Positions 1 through 7,426 of a DNA stretch of 24,763 nt are shown piece after piece (within the stretch, counting starts at the first letter, position 1; each line of letters starts with the position of its first letter). The stretch spans positions 1 to 24,763 of the IMG/VR virus record IMGVR_UViG_3300042465_006949; one strand, written 5' to 3'. This stretch comes from a virus. Below the pieces are notes generated by a model. It made no database searches. It worked only from the letters and a program-made list of their open reading frames with translations, and was not told the origin of the DNA. A program made the position numbers and the translations under genes.

Positions 1-3000
1 TTTCATATTCATCTTTTATTTTTTGTATAGATGTTGTTAAGTCTTCTTGTATTTTTGCTGAAGCTTCTTTTACGGTTTTTCCAGCAAATGGAGCTAAGTC
101 TGGATCTCCTGGAGCAGCATAATTCGGGACAAATCCACTAGCAGCACCATACATCATCGGATTAGCTCCTTCTCTTCTTGCGCGGTTAATTCCTTGGAAT
201 CCACCAGATGGCTCATCGCGACGATTGGCGACCATTAAACCCATTGGGTTCATGGCGTTTTTTAACGATGAATTTTTGTCTACATAAATTTGTGATGCTG
301 GAACTCCAGCAGCCATTTCACGACCAACGGCTTCTTTGAGAGGATCTGCAAAGTTAGGAATATAACCAGAAGCGGCAGTTTTTTGAGATGCTTGTCTCGC
401 CATTATTTGTCCAATGATACTTCTCGCTGGATCAGTGACATTAGCAGCTCCGACATCAATCGCGCCAATTCTACCTCCCGAAGCCGCAATCTGACGTAAT
501 ATTGAAAATGCGCCCACAGGATCGCTGGGGAAGTTTTGCATTCCATTTATTGAGTCTTGGGCGTTCTTATTAAGAGTATAGTTGGAACCGTGGAAATCAC
601 CAATCTGAAGACCTCTGGCTTTAAAAGCTGCAAATAAAACTTTTTGACCAAAATCACTTGCTTTTTGTGAACCAAGTGCTATTCGTGCAAGAGGATCAGA
701 AACAACTTCTTTTCTAATTGCTTTCTTTCTTTTTGAATCTTCAAAACTAGAAAGATTCTTTGGACCAAAAACACCTGGGATATTAGCGTATTTATTTACA
801 AACTCCGATGTAAGCCATTCAGCTTCAATTGATCTCGAAGGGATATAGTTTTTGAACTTCTTGACACCGACATCTGTTCCCTCTTTATTTTTGCCAAGTC
901 TAAAAAACGTGCCAGATGCGCCGTCACCCATCTCCCTTGATTTAGATACAAAATTAGGAATATAACCACCAGCAGCTTGAATTAAATTAAATCTTGCTGA
1001 TTTAGATTTGACATTGCCAAGAAAATCAAATTGATTTAATGGCGCGTATTTTGTTCCTTTTAATTGTTTTACGCTTCTCAAATCTCCTTCTGCTGGGGAT
1101 GTTCTGCCAGATCTTCTCGCTAAGATTTCAAGATTTTTTGCGTAAAGATAAGAAACTTTTCCACCAGAAGCGTTCACTGCTGCGATTATAGATTCTAATC
1201 CTTTAGACATTCCTCCTCCTTTTGCGCGAGCAGCACCAGATAAAATATCTATTTCTGTTGCTTTAGCTACATCATCTATTCCAGATAAGAATTGTCCACT
1301 TCTTCCAGCGAAGGTTGATTTACCAGAACCAGCAGGACCAATGATCAAATTCTTTTTAACTTTAGAAGCAAGAATACTATTCAATGTAGCGCCTTTATCT
1401 GGAGCGAGTCTATCTGAATCGTAAATATATTTCGCGAAGTTTGGAATATAACCGCCAGAAGCAGTAGAAATTGATTTATCTTTAGGTAGATATTTGATTA
1501 CTTGGTCGATGTATGAATCTTTTGATTTTCTACTGTTTTTAAAATCTGCAAAGTCATACCCCTTACCCCCAATTCCGAAAATTGTTTCTAATATTGTTCT
1601 TGATCGTTCTCCCCCTTCTTTAAAATCAATATCAAGCGATCCACCTTCTTGAAAATTCCTACCCTTTGCTTCAGCAACTTTATTAACAATACCTTCGAAT
1701 AATGCTCCTTTAAGAGCGCCAAATGCGCCAGGTCCACCTTTTTCTAGCAAATTTTTTATATTTTTTGAAGAAAGATCACTGGTATCATCTAATTGTATTC
1801 CTGGTTGTATTCCGCTTAGTATATTAAACGCTGCTTCAGAAAGCCCATCACTTAATGACTTATCAATTTTACTTATTTTTGAAAACCTAATTTCATCTGT
1901 ATCGGACAAATTTTCTTGAATACCCGCAATACCTCCAACGAATCTATCATAAATTTTTCCACCAACTTTTCTTTTTTCTTTAAAAGCAACATTTAGACCA
2001 CTAGAATTATATGGACTATTTTGAGGAATAAGCATTACCGCCTTATTGAAACCTGCGTTAGCGTCGTAAACGCTTTCTCCTTTTTTTAATTCTTTAGAAT
2101 CCCTCTGCTTTTCGACTGCGGATATAGGGATTGCTTGGCTTGTTAGGTTTGTACCATTTTGCGATATATTGAATGCATTTTTTGTTTTTTCATCAACCCA
2201 TTGAACTTTAGATCCTTTATACGTGCTTTCAATTTTTTTGAAGATTTCATCGTATGATTCATCTCCTTGAAATCCTATGGATTGCAAAATGGTTGATGCA
2301 CCCAGACCTTTAGGCTTTCTTTGTCTATCAGCCTCATTTACAAAATTAGGAACAAACCCCCCAGCAGCTCCTATCTTCTTCGCGCCAGATGGCAATCCCA
2401 TAGATTGAACCATTCGTCTATTAAACACAGCGCTGCCGCCACTTCCATTGAAATTAGGTACAACGTACTCTCCAGTATGAGCGACCATTGTCCCCTTTTT
2501 ACCGCCGCCAAAATTAAAGTTTGGCATTACTACTGGTTTATCACCTGAGCGAGCGCCACCTACCCCTTGTTTAATAGCCGAGCTTTCTTTTGCAACTGCT
2601 GGCATATAACCACCAGCACTATTACCACCAAGACGCAAACCAGAACTCGTCGCTCTTCCTCCGACATTATAAAGTGGCGCTGCTAATCCAGAAGAAATAG
2701 TAGAACTTCTTCGTAAAATAGCTTCCTGCTCTATTAAAGCGGCGGTAATTGCTCTTAATTGACCAGCTCTATTGCCTTCTAATCCAAATAATTTTTGCTG
2801 AAGATCGACGTTCCTCGCTAAAATCTGAGAAATTGCTCCCTCAATATTTTGAACTTCTTTTGCAGCTTTACCGATGCCAAAGAAATTCTTTAAACTTGCA
2901 AATCCGAATTGAACTAAATCTTTAGAAAGTTTAAGAATAATCGCGCCAAATAATATTAATCCTGGACCAGCTAAGAAGCTTCCAAGACCCTTTACTAATC

Positions 3001-4252
3001 CTCGAACTAAATTGCCTAATCCGCTTTCTTCTCCTAAAACTTTTTGAATTCCTTCAAGTAAACCATTAAAAAATCCTAAAACATTTTTCAAACTATCTGT
3101 AACACCTATTTCGCCGAGTTTAGAACCAAGCTGTTCAGCGCTAACCGAAACCTTATTAATTAAAGCATCTAGTGTTGTATTAAGAATTATATTTTTTTCA
3201 TAAGCTGAGTTTCCAGCACCAGCGGCTGCTTTCAACGCCTCTGCGGTTACAGATGATTCAGAAGAAAGATCTTTTAAAGACGCTAAAAGTTTATCTAACT
3301 GGAAAACACCTCCTAGTTTTTCAGAAATGTTTGCTTGTTCAATCTGAGAGAAACCACCTAATTTATCAGCTAAATTTTGTAATACCTTTAATGCTGGTAA
3401 GACATTTCCTTCTAAATCTGTTACTTGTACTTTCATGTCTTGAAGATCAGTCAAAACATCTTTTCTTTGAATTCTGGCAAAAATTGTTTTAAAACTGTTT
3501 CCGATGACTGCCCCACCTCTAGCAGTTCTTTCTTGAACTGCCGTAATAAGAGCGGCTAATTCATCAAATGAAACACCAGCTTGTTGAGCAACCGATGCAG
3601 ATCTTTTAATGCCTTCAATAAGATCTTTTTCTGAAACAGCAAATTTTTGAGAAACGGCGACAACTTTATTAAGAATTTCTGCCGTTGTAATACCAGAAGA
3701 TTTAAACGAGTTAAAAGCTGCTGTTAAGCCTTCAACAGACTGAGCGGCATCTAATCCAGAAAGTCGAGAAAGGATTAAAGCATCATTTAATCGAATAAGT
3801 GTATCTTCTGCGTCTAAACCTTGACGGGCTAATTCTAATGCACCATTCGCCACTTCATCAAATGATTTACCTGTATTTTTTGCTACATTGAAAATATCTT
3901 GACCGAATTTATCCAATTCAGCACTGCTTTTGTTCAAAACAGAATTAATTTCAACGAGACTTTTTTCAACTTTAATAGTGCTTGTCACTAGACCTACCAT
4001 CGCTGCTGACACTCCAGCAATAATACCAGCAGAAGCTCCGAACGCTAAAACGCGAGCGTTAGCCGCCGCCATAGATTTTGAGAATTCATCAGCTTGACCA
4101 GTGATTCTTCCAAGTGGCTGGCTTAATGCATTGATTTGTTTAGAACTCGTTCCTAGATTAATTTGTGTAGAATTACCTACGCGCTTCATTGCAGCGGCGA
4201 TACTTTGCTCCAATCCAACTTGAGTTACTGGTAATTGAATAGACTGTGACAT
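1..4252 (-). CDS. Tail tape measure protein (TP901-like core) with embedded enzyme-like domains; C-terminus beyond window
   Basis: The frame opens at an ATG (4252-4250) and stays open to base 1, giving at least 1417 residues, so the end is missing. Residues about 100-330 match the TP901-type tape measure core (helical, with VAKNTGKSFDEVANGALELA and ARGGAVIGNSFKTIFARIQ). Hydrophobic helices lie near residues 70-90 and 423-441. Tape measure proteins set tail length inside the tube and pass into the cell on infection. From residue 545 on the protein is unusual: a motif G-[YF]-[IV]-P-N-[FY] recurs at about 545 (degenerate), 591, 629, 931, 1093, 1293 and 1370. Between copies are a nuclease-like region (core 849-922), a P-loop region (Walker A 972-979) and a kinase-like region (1103-1292). 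It lies downstream of two putative chaperone genes, as is usual for tape measures. The start has a purine-rich AGGAAAAAGGAAC leader and a GTGTAA motif 22 bases upstream. The core call is secure; the enzyme domains rest on motif reading. Confidence 0.92.
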   Translation of the reverse strand, partial: MSQSIQLPVTQVGLEQSIAAAMKRVGNSTQINLGTSSKQINALSQPLGRITGQADEFSKSMAAANARVLAFGASAGIIAGVSAAMVGLVTSTIKVEKSLVEINSVLNKSSAELDKFGQDIFNVAKNTGKSFDEVANGALELARQGLDAEDTLIRLNDALILSRLSGLDAAQSVEGLTAAFNSFKSSGITTAEILNKVVAVSQKFAVSEKDLIEGIKRSASVAQQAGVSFDELAALITAVQERTARGGAVIGNSFKTIFARIQRKDVLTDLQDMKVQVTDLEGNVLPALKVLQNLADKLGGFSQIEQANISEKLGGVFQLDKLLASLKDLSSESSVTAEALKAAAGAGNSAYEKNIILNTTLDALINKVSVSAEQLGSKLGEIGVTDSLKNVLGFFNGLLEGIQKVLGEESGLGNLVRGLVKGLGSFLAGPGLILFGAIILKLSKDLVQFGFASLKNFFGIGKAAKEVQNIEGAISQILARNVDLQQKLFGLEGNRAGQLRAITAALIEQEAILRRSSTISSGLAAPLYNVGGRATSSGLRLGGNSAGGYMPAVAKESSAIKQGVGGARSGDKPVVMPNFNFGGGKKGTMVAHTGEYVVPNFNGSGGSAVFNRRMVQSMGLPSGAKKIGAAGGFVPNFVNEADRQRKPKGLGASTILQSIGFQGDESYDEIFKKIESTYKGSKVQWVDEKTKNAFNISQNGTNLTSQAIPISAVEKQRDSKELKKGESVYDANAGFNKAVMLIPQNSPYNSSGLNVAFKEKRKVGGKIYDRFVGGIAGIQENLSDTDEIRFSKISKIDKSLSDGLSEAAFNILSGIQPGIQLDDTSDLSSKNIKNLLEKGGPGAFGALKGALFEGIVNKVAEAKGRNFQEGGSLDIDFKEGGERSRTILETIFGIGGKGYDFADFKNSRKSKDSYIDQVIKYLPKDKSISTASGGYIPNFAKYIYDSDRLAPDKGATLNSILASKVKKNLIIGPAGSGKSTFAGRSGQFLSGIDDVAKATEIDILSGAARAKGGGMSKGLESIIAAVNASGGKVSYLYAKNLEILARRSGRTSPAEGDLRSVKQLKGTKYAPLNQFDFLGNVKSKSARFNLIQAAGGYIPNFVSKSREMGDGASGTFFRLGKNKEGTDVGVKKFKNYIPSRSIEAEWLTSEFVNKYANIPGVFGPKNLSSFEDSKRKKAIRKEVVSDPLARIALGSQKASDFGQKVLFAAFKARGLQIGDFHGSNYTLNKNAQDSINGMQNFPSDPVGAFSILRQIAASGGRIGAIDVGAANVTDPARSIIGQIMARQASQKTAASGYIPNFADPLKEAVGREMAAGVPASQIYVDKNSSLKNAMNPMGLMVANRRDEPSGGFQGINRARREGANPMMYGAASGFVPNYAAPGDPDLAPFAGKTVKEASAKIQEDLTTSIQKIKDEYE
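377..946 (-). other. Protein-kinase/APH-like segment inside the tape measure protein
   Basis: Residues 1103-1292 show the ordered landmarks of a kinase fold. There is a glycine-rich loop GDGASGTFF (1109-1117) and a VGVKKF strand giving the ATP-binding lysine (K1131 or K1132). Acidic candidates for the helix C partner are E1143 and E1145, and a hinge-like strand IRKEVV lies at 1179-1184. A catalytic loop GDFHGSN (1218-1224) has the D-x-H-x-x-N spacing of aminoglycoside-phosphotransferase/RIO-type kinases. A metal-binding IDVG (1265-1268) stands in place of DFG. The segment is bounded on both sides by G-Y-I-P-N-F motifs. Residues and order are seen directly; kinase activity and target are inference. 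Confidence 0.65.
977..1429 (-). other. P-loop kinase-like segment inside the tape measure protein
   Basis: Residues 942-1092 contain a perfect Walker A, GPAGSGKST (972-980), after a hydrophobic strand KKNLIIG. An acidic pair (IDD) follows, then a strand KVSYLYAK and an arginine-rich stretch LEILARRSGR resembling the lid of small nucleotide or zeta-toxin-type kinases. G-Y-I-P-N-F motifs bound it at 931 and 1093. At about 150 residues it is small but complete enough for a minimal P-loop kinase. Zeta-like toxin, nucleotide kinase or a degenerate ATPase are all possible. Confidence 0.6.
1463..2338 (-). other. PD-(D/E)xK-nuclease-like segment inside the tape measure protein
   Basis: The stretch between the motifs at 629 and 931 spans about 290 residues. 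Its C-terminal part has the element order of a PD-(D/E)xK nuclease: helix GALFEGIVNKVAE (E853), an acidic strand SLDIDF (D874, D876), a strand YDFADFKNS giving D903-x-K905, then helix SYIDQVIKYL. The first 200 residues (640-845) match nothing I recognise. The assignment rests on spacing and on a D-x-K rather than E-x-K variant, so it is tentative. Confidence 0.4.
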
Positions 4253-4274
4253 TGTTCCTTTTTCCTATAAAGGT

Positions 4275-4281
4275 TTACACC
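4275..4281 (-). promoter_or_regulatory. GGTGTAA motif upstream of the tape measure gene
   Basis: The minus strand reads GGTGTAA followed by 22 bases to the tape measure ATG. It is the same heptamer as before genes 24250 and 23388 but further from the start, with a purine-rich stretch in between. It lies in the 42-base gap after the preceding gene, so it could serve a separate tape measure transcript. Confidence 0.45.
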
Positions 4282-4294
4282 AAAAGTCTAGTTG

Positions 4295-5266
4295 CTAGCT
4301 CATTAATTCAATCAAATCATCCATATTCATTACTCCGCCTTTTTTGTTGATTTCGTCGGATAAGCTAACGGCTCTCGCATTTGGATCAATTATCTCTAAA
4401 TCTTCTTTCGTAGCGCCGAATACGGCAGACGCTCCTGACGATGTATTAACACTTCCTTTAGAATCCCTACCCTTCTTTCTTTCAATAAAATCAAAAATTG
4501 CTACAGGATCTTTTTTTATTCTTTCGGGTATATCTTCGTGATATTGGAATATGTTGAACAAAATGCGTGAATAAATCGCCAGTTTCAATTGATAAACAGA
4601 AAGCTCGATAATCGGCTTGCCATAAAACGATGCAATATCTTCTGTTTGAGACATATACATATTAAAAAAGTCACGCAAAACAGTATGTTGTATATTAGAC
4701 TCACTTAATCTTTGGCTAATCATATCGTTTTCTTTGACAAAGAATTCAACCTCCTCTTCTGATAGGTTAGCAAATTCTTCATCTGTAAAAAAATGCTTAG
4801 AGCTTTTCGGGTCAGAATAAATCAAATAACGAATAAATTCTTCATTTGATCGTTGCGAGCCATATTTTTCAGATGTTTTGCCGACAAGCTCAGCTTTTTT
4901 CGAATATAAAAAATAAAGATCTTTTTGTTTAGATTCTATCTGTAATTGAATATTTTGTTTTTGAGATGGTAGAAATGAGATTTTTTTTGATTGCTGCAAT
5001 CCATCTAGCTCTTGTTCTAAATCAATAATCTTGCGATCATCATCATCGCTCCATAATCCATCTTCTCGCAAAGAGTCGAGCATTTCCTTCTCTGAAGGGA
5101 TGCCTTTTGATTCTGCGATTGATCTATATTTATTGTAAAATCTATGGATATATCTTTGATCTCGAATAGAAAAATGTTTAATGTATACGGTTTTATCTTG
5201 AAAAGTTACGTCCGTATAGCCATCAAATATTTCCCCAACGATTCCAATATATTCCTCTTCAGTCAC
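4295..5266 (-). CDS. Probable tail assembly protein upstream of tape measure (chaperone-like)
   Basis: This 323-residue mostly helical, acidic protein starts at a GTG only three bases after the stop of the preceding gene and in the same frame as it. I do not recognise a domain. Residues about 70-120 are a charged helical stretch (LEQELDGLQQSKK). The last 60 residues are low-complexity and then acidic (SSGASAVFGATKEDLEIIDP). In siphovirus and myovirus genomes the two reading frames just before the tape measure gene usually encode the tail assembly chaperones that coat it, and position and size fit that role. The first ATG is at about residue 63, so the GTG start is chosen to keep the coding stretch that begins right after the upstream stop. 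Function is inferred from context only. Confidence 0.75.
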   Translation of the reverse strand: MTEEEYIGIVGEIFDGYTDVTFQDKTVYIKHFSIRDQRYIHRFYNKYRSIAESKGIPSEKEMLDSLREDGLWSDDDDRKIIDLEQELDGLQQSKKISFLPSQKQNIQLQIESKQKDLYFLYSKKAELVGKTSEKYGSQRSNEEFIRYLIYSDPKSSKHFFTDEEFANLSEEEVEFFVKENDMISQRLSESNIQHTVLRDFFNMYMSQTEDIASFYGKPIIELSVYQLKLAIYSRILFNIFQYHEDIPERIKKDPVAIFDFIERKKGRDSKGSVNTSSGASAVFGATKEDLEIIDPNARAVSLSDEINKKGGVMNMDDLIELMS

Positions 5267-5269
5267 AAA

Positions 5270-6031
5270 TTAGAGTTCATTTTTTTCGACTCTCTCCATT
5301 AGACCATCGAAAGATTCTTTATCTGAAGCTTGATTGAAAAACCAGAATGCCAAAATTGTAGCGGCTTTCTTTGTAATCAAGAAATAAAGCGAGTCGTCGG
5401 ATTCTTCTTTTTTATAATATTCTTCTAATCTATCCTCAAAGTCACCAACTCCAAAATACGGCTTAGGATACTCGTCTTCACAATTTTGAATATAAGTAAG
5501 CATGATAACATACCACAAAATTAATTTGTTCTGAGCCTTTACATCAGCAGTGTGATCAAACAGTGCTTGATAATTAGATTCTGTTTCAACAATTTTGCGG
5601 CGAACCTCTTGCAATTCGCCAGTCATTTCAGTGACTCTTGCTGCTTGTTTTTCAGTTTTGTTTTGAATGATTTCTAATCTTGCGTATTCTGATTGTAATT
5701 CAAAAATCTTTTTATAGTTATCTATTAGATCTGTAGCATCATCTTCGCTCATAAGACCACCAGTGTCGCTATATTTTTTAGCCAACATCGCTTTAGTGAG
5801 AATGCCTTTTTTAATACATTTGCTCATTTCGACACTAAACTCCAATTCAGCCTCTTCCAATTCTCTGCGAGATGGCTTTTTGAGCTTGATTGCAACAGGC
5901 TCCATTTCCTTGACTTTTTTAGTCACGGTAATTTCTTCTCCTGTTTTTTTGTCTTTTTTAGTTGTCTTGACTTCCTTTTCGACCTCTCTGTCAACAGAGA
6001 AACTATATAATTCTTTAAAACCTTTTTCCAT
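5270..6031 (-). CDS. Probable tail assembly chaperone-type protein
   Basis: This 253-residue charged helical protein has a lysine-rich N-terminus (residues 17-45, KTTKKDKKTGEEITVTKKVK), a coiled-coil-prone middle (about 105-155) and a hydrophobic C-terminal helix pair (LILWYVIMLTYI near 170, ATILAFWFFNQ near 225). Its start is an ATG preceded by AT-rich sequence without Shine-Dalgarno. It ends AAT GAA CTC TAA, and the next gene begins in the same frame after one intervening codon. No domain is recognised; placement two genes before the tape measure suggests the first of a chaperone pair. There is an A-rich stretch near the 3' end (GAA AAA AAT), but a -1 shift there meets a TGA at once, so a lambda G/GT-style frameshift is not supported. 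Confidence 0.75.
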   Translation of the reverse strand: MEKGFKELYSFSVDREVEKEVKTTKKDKKTGEEITVTKKVKEMEPVAIKLKKPSRRELEEAELEFSVEMSKCIKKGILTKAMLAKKYSDTGGLMSEDDATDLIDNYKKIFELQSEYARLEIIQNKTEKQAARVTEMTGELQEVRRKIVETESNYQALFDHTADVKAQNKLILWYVIMLTYIQNCEDEYPKPYFGVGDFEDRLEEYYKKEESDDSLYFLITKKAATILAFWFFNQASDKESFDGLMERVEKNEL

Positions 6032-6036
6032 AATCG

Positions 6037-6324
6037 TTATTTAAATATAAAAGAAACTCGATAGTTTTCCATTTCATCCGCAAAATTTCTTAAAGATTCG
6101 TTGCCGCCATCAAGTATTCTTTTGCGAATCCAATTGAGTTTATTGTTATCGAAGTGATTCGCGGCAGTAATAATCACATGATATTGCTCTGGAATTAGTT
6201 CGTAAAGTTTGTTATAATGAAAGTCGTGATCCGCTTTCATGTCCTCCAAAATTTTTAAATAATTCTTAAACAAATTAGTTACTTCTTTTTTGTTTTGCCG
6301 TAGTAGGTATTGGTTAGCTTCCAT
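6037..6324 (-). CDS. Small hypothetical phage protein
   Basis: A 95-residue protein, predominantly helical and charged, with no recognised domain (motifs such as LFKNYLKILEDMKADHDFHY and NKLNWIRKRIL). It is the first gene of the leftward tail block, six bases before the next gene, and starts 40 bases from the divergent gene at 6365. Its position ahead of the putative chaperones suggests a tail-assembly role, but the sequence does not show one. The start lies after TATTAAATAGATAA, without Shine-Dalgarno or GTGTAA motif. Confidence 0.7.
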   Translation of the reverse strand: MEANQYLLRQNKKEVTNLFKNYLKILEDMKADHDFHYNKLYELIPEQYHVIITAANHFDNNKLNWIRKRILDGGNESLRNFADEMENYRVSFIFK

Positions 6325-6350
6325 TTATCTATTTAATAATAGAAAAAAAA

Positions 6351-6356
6351 GTGTAA
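6351..6356 (+). promoter_or_regulatory. GTGTAA motif at head of the rightward connector/tail block
   Basis: The plus strand reads an A-tract, then GTGTAA, then 8 bases to ATG 6365. The match in sequence and spacing to the minus-strand copies upstream of 9992, 16384, 23388 and 24250 is the best evidence that the motif is functional, since it occurs here on the opposite strand at the first gene of a block. Confidence 0.65.
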
Positions 6357-6364
6357 ATTTCAAT

Positions 6365-6823
6365 ATGCCGAGCTTAATAAATCAAAAAGTCATGGATAAA
6401 GTGATCAGTAAATTCGCTGATCTACATGATACATTTTCCCGCGAAATTACTGTTTATAAAAATGCTAAAAGAGTCGCAATAGCGAGTTCGCCTTCATTTA
6501 ACGCTATTTATGGTAACTCTGGAGCGACAAATACATCTGAATATCAAACAGTTTCCGCAACATTTTCGGCTCGTATTTACTATCTTAAAATGGATGAAGA
6601 ATTTTTTTCAAATTATTCCGCTGAAACTGAATCTCAAAATAAAATCATTATGCCAAATGGTTCTGTTAAAATTGTCGTTGATCCTCAAGGATATTTGTTT
6701 ATCAAAGAAGCTCGCAAAGTTGAATTTGACGGCATTACCTTTTCTATTCGTAGCGATGGCAATCCAATTGGTTTGTTTAGCAATCAATACTATGAATTCT
6801 TTTTAACACCTATTGATGAGTAA
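6365..6823 (+). CDS. Putative head-closure/neck protein
   Basis: A 152-residue protein starting MPSLINQKVM. The frame is open further upstream to 6290, but that extension would run through the divergent promoter region, and ATG 6365 has the GTGTAA motif exactly 8 bases before it. The C-terminal half reads as a beta barrel: a strand with GSVKIVVDP, then GYLFIKEARKVEFDGITF and a final GLFSNQYYEFFLTP. This resembles small head-closure or stopper proteins that cap the connector, and the gene leads a connector-to-tail-tube cluster. Family assignment is from fold impression and position; the gene itself is secure. Confidence 0.8.
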   Translation: MPSLINQKVMDKVISKFADLHDTFSREITVYKNAKRVAIASSPSFNAIYGNSGATNTSEYQTVSATFSARIYYLKMDEEFFSNYSAETESQNKIIMPNGSVKIVVDPQGYLFIKEARKVEFDGITFSIRSDGNPIGLFSNQYYEFFLTPIDE

Positions 6824-6828
6824 TAAAA

Positions 6829-7425
6829 ATGGCTAATGTAATAATTCCACAATCTGTTTTGAAAAAAGCTCGCAAAGACTCTGCAAAGATTTTAAAATTG
6901 CGCGTTTATAACGCTATTCAAAAAGAATTTATGATCATAAAAGAGCAAATGATTCGCGATTTTTTGAATTTACCAGTAACCCAAGAGATTTCGGGGGGAT
7001 CAGACTCACCAAACATTTCTGGGACTTTATCTGGGGACGGCAATCTTTTCGGATTTATAGGTTTTGATAAATCAGATAAACCCATAGAACCTATTTTAGA
7101 TCTTCTAGAATCTTCTTTTATTACTTTTCGAGAAGGCTCTGATTACGTTGCCACAATTACCATACCTTCAGCGGCATCTATTTTTAATGCCACGCCAATG
7201 CCTTGGGCATCTGGTCGTAGCTGGGCAAAAGGTATTGAAAGCGGTATTTCTGGTCTTGGATTCTATATTGGTAAATCTGGAATCGGAAGATCTGACGCTG
7301 GTATACAGTCAACAAAAAAAATCAAGGGCGGTACGTTTAAAAATACCGCCTATATATCTACTTTTATGCAAAAGTATATCAAACAATTTTCTTCTATTAC
7401 ATCATCACAACTTAATATAAAATAA
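6829..7425 (+). CDS. Putative neck or tail-completion protein
   Basis: A 198-residue protein five bases after the preceding gene, ATG preceded by GTAATAAAA. The N-terminus is a basic amphipathic helix (LKKARKDSAKILKLRVYNAIQ), then a Gly/Ser-rich segment (62-75) and a mixed C-terminal half containing ATPMPWASGRSWAKGIE and GLGFYIGKSGIGRSD. Such a helix-plus-barrel layout and the neighbourhood (after a closure-like gene, before a terminator-like gene and the tail tube) fit a minor virion protein of the neck. No specific family is recognised. Confidence 0.75.
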   Translation: MANVIIPQSVLKKARKDSAKILKLRVYNAIQKEFMIIKEQMIRDFLNLPVTQEISGGSDSPNISGTLSGDGNLFGFIGFDKSDKPIEPILDLLESSFITFREGSDYVATITIPSAASIFNATPMPWASGRSWAKGIESGISGLGFYIGKSGIGRSDAGIQSTKKIKGGTFKNTAYISTFMQKYIKQFSSITSSQLNIK

Positions 7426-7426
7426 C

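Larger units (their letters stand above)
113..2620 (-). repeat. Dispersed G-Y-I-P-N-F protein repeat in the tape measure protein
   Basis: Seven copies of a short motif occur in the tape measure frame, at residues 545 (SAGGYMPAVA, degenerate), 591 (AHTGEYVVPNF), 629 (AAGGFVPNFV), 931 (ASGGYIPNFA), 1093 (AAGGYIPNFV), 1293 (AASGYIPNFA) and 1370 (AASGFVPNYA). Synonymous codons differ between copies, which argues for protein-level conservation and against recent DNA duplication. The copies flank the nuclease-like, P-loop and kinase-like segments, so they act as domain boundaries, possibly linkers, packing points on the tape measure or processing sites. Confidence 0.9.

Noticed and set aside
5272-5290. 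A-rich slippery site at the end of the 5270-6031 gene
   Set aside because: A -1 shift at GAA AAA AAT meets TGA immediately, so it cannot fuse the two tail-assembly frames; a lambda-like frameshift is not supported.
6290-6364. Upstream extension of the 6365 gene to 6290
   Set aside because: It would begin inside the divergent gene at 6037-6324 and cross the GTGTAA site; the ATG at 6365 fits the start rule seen in four other genes.
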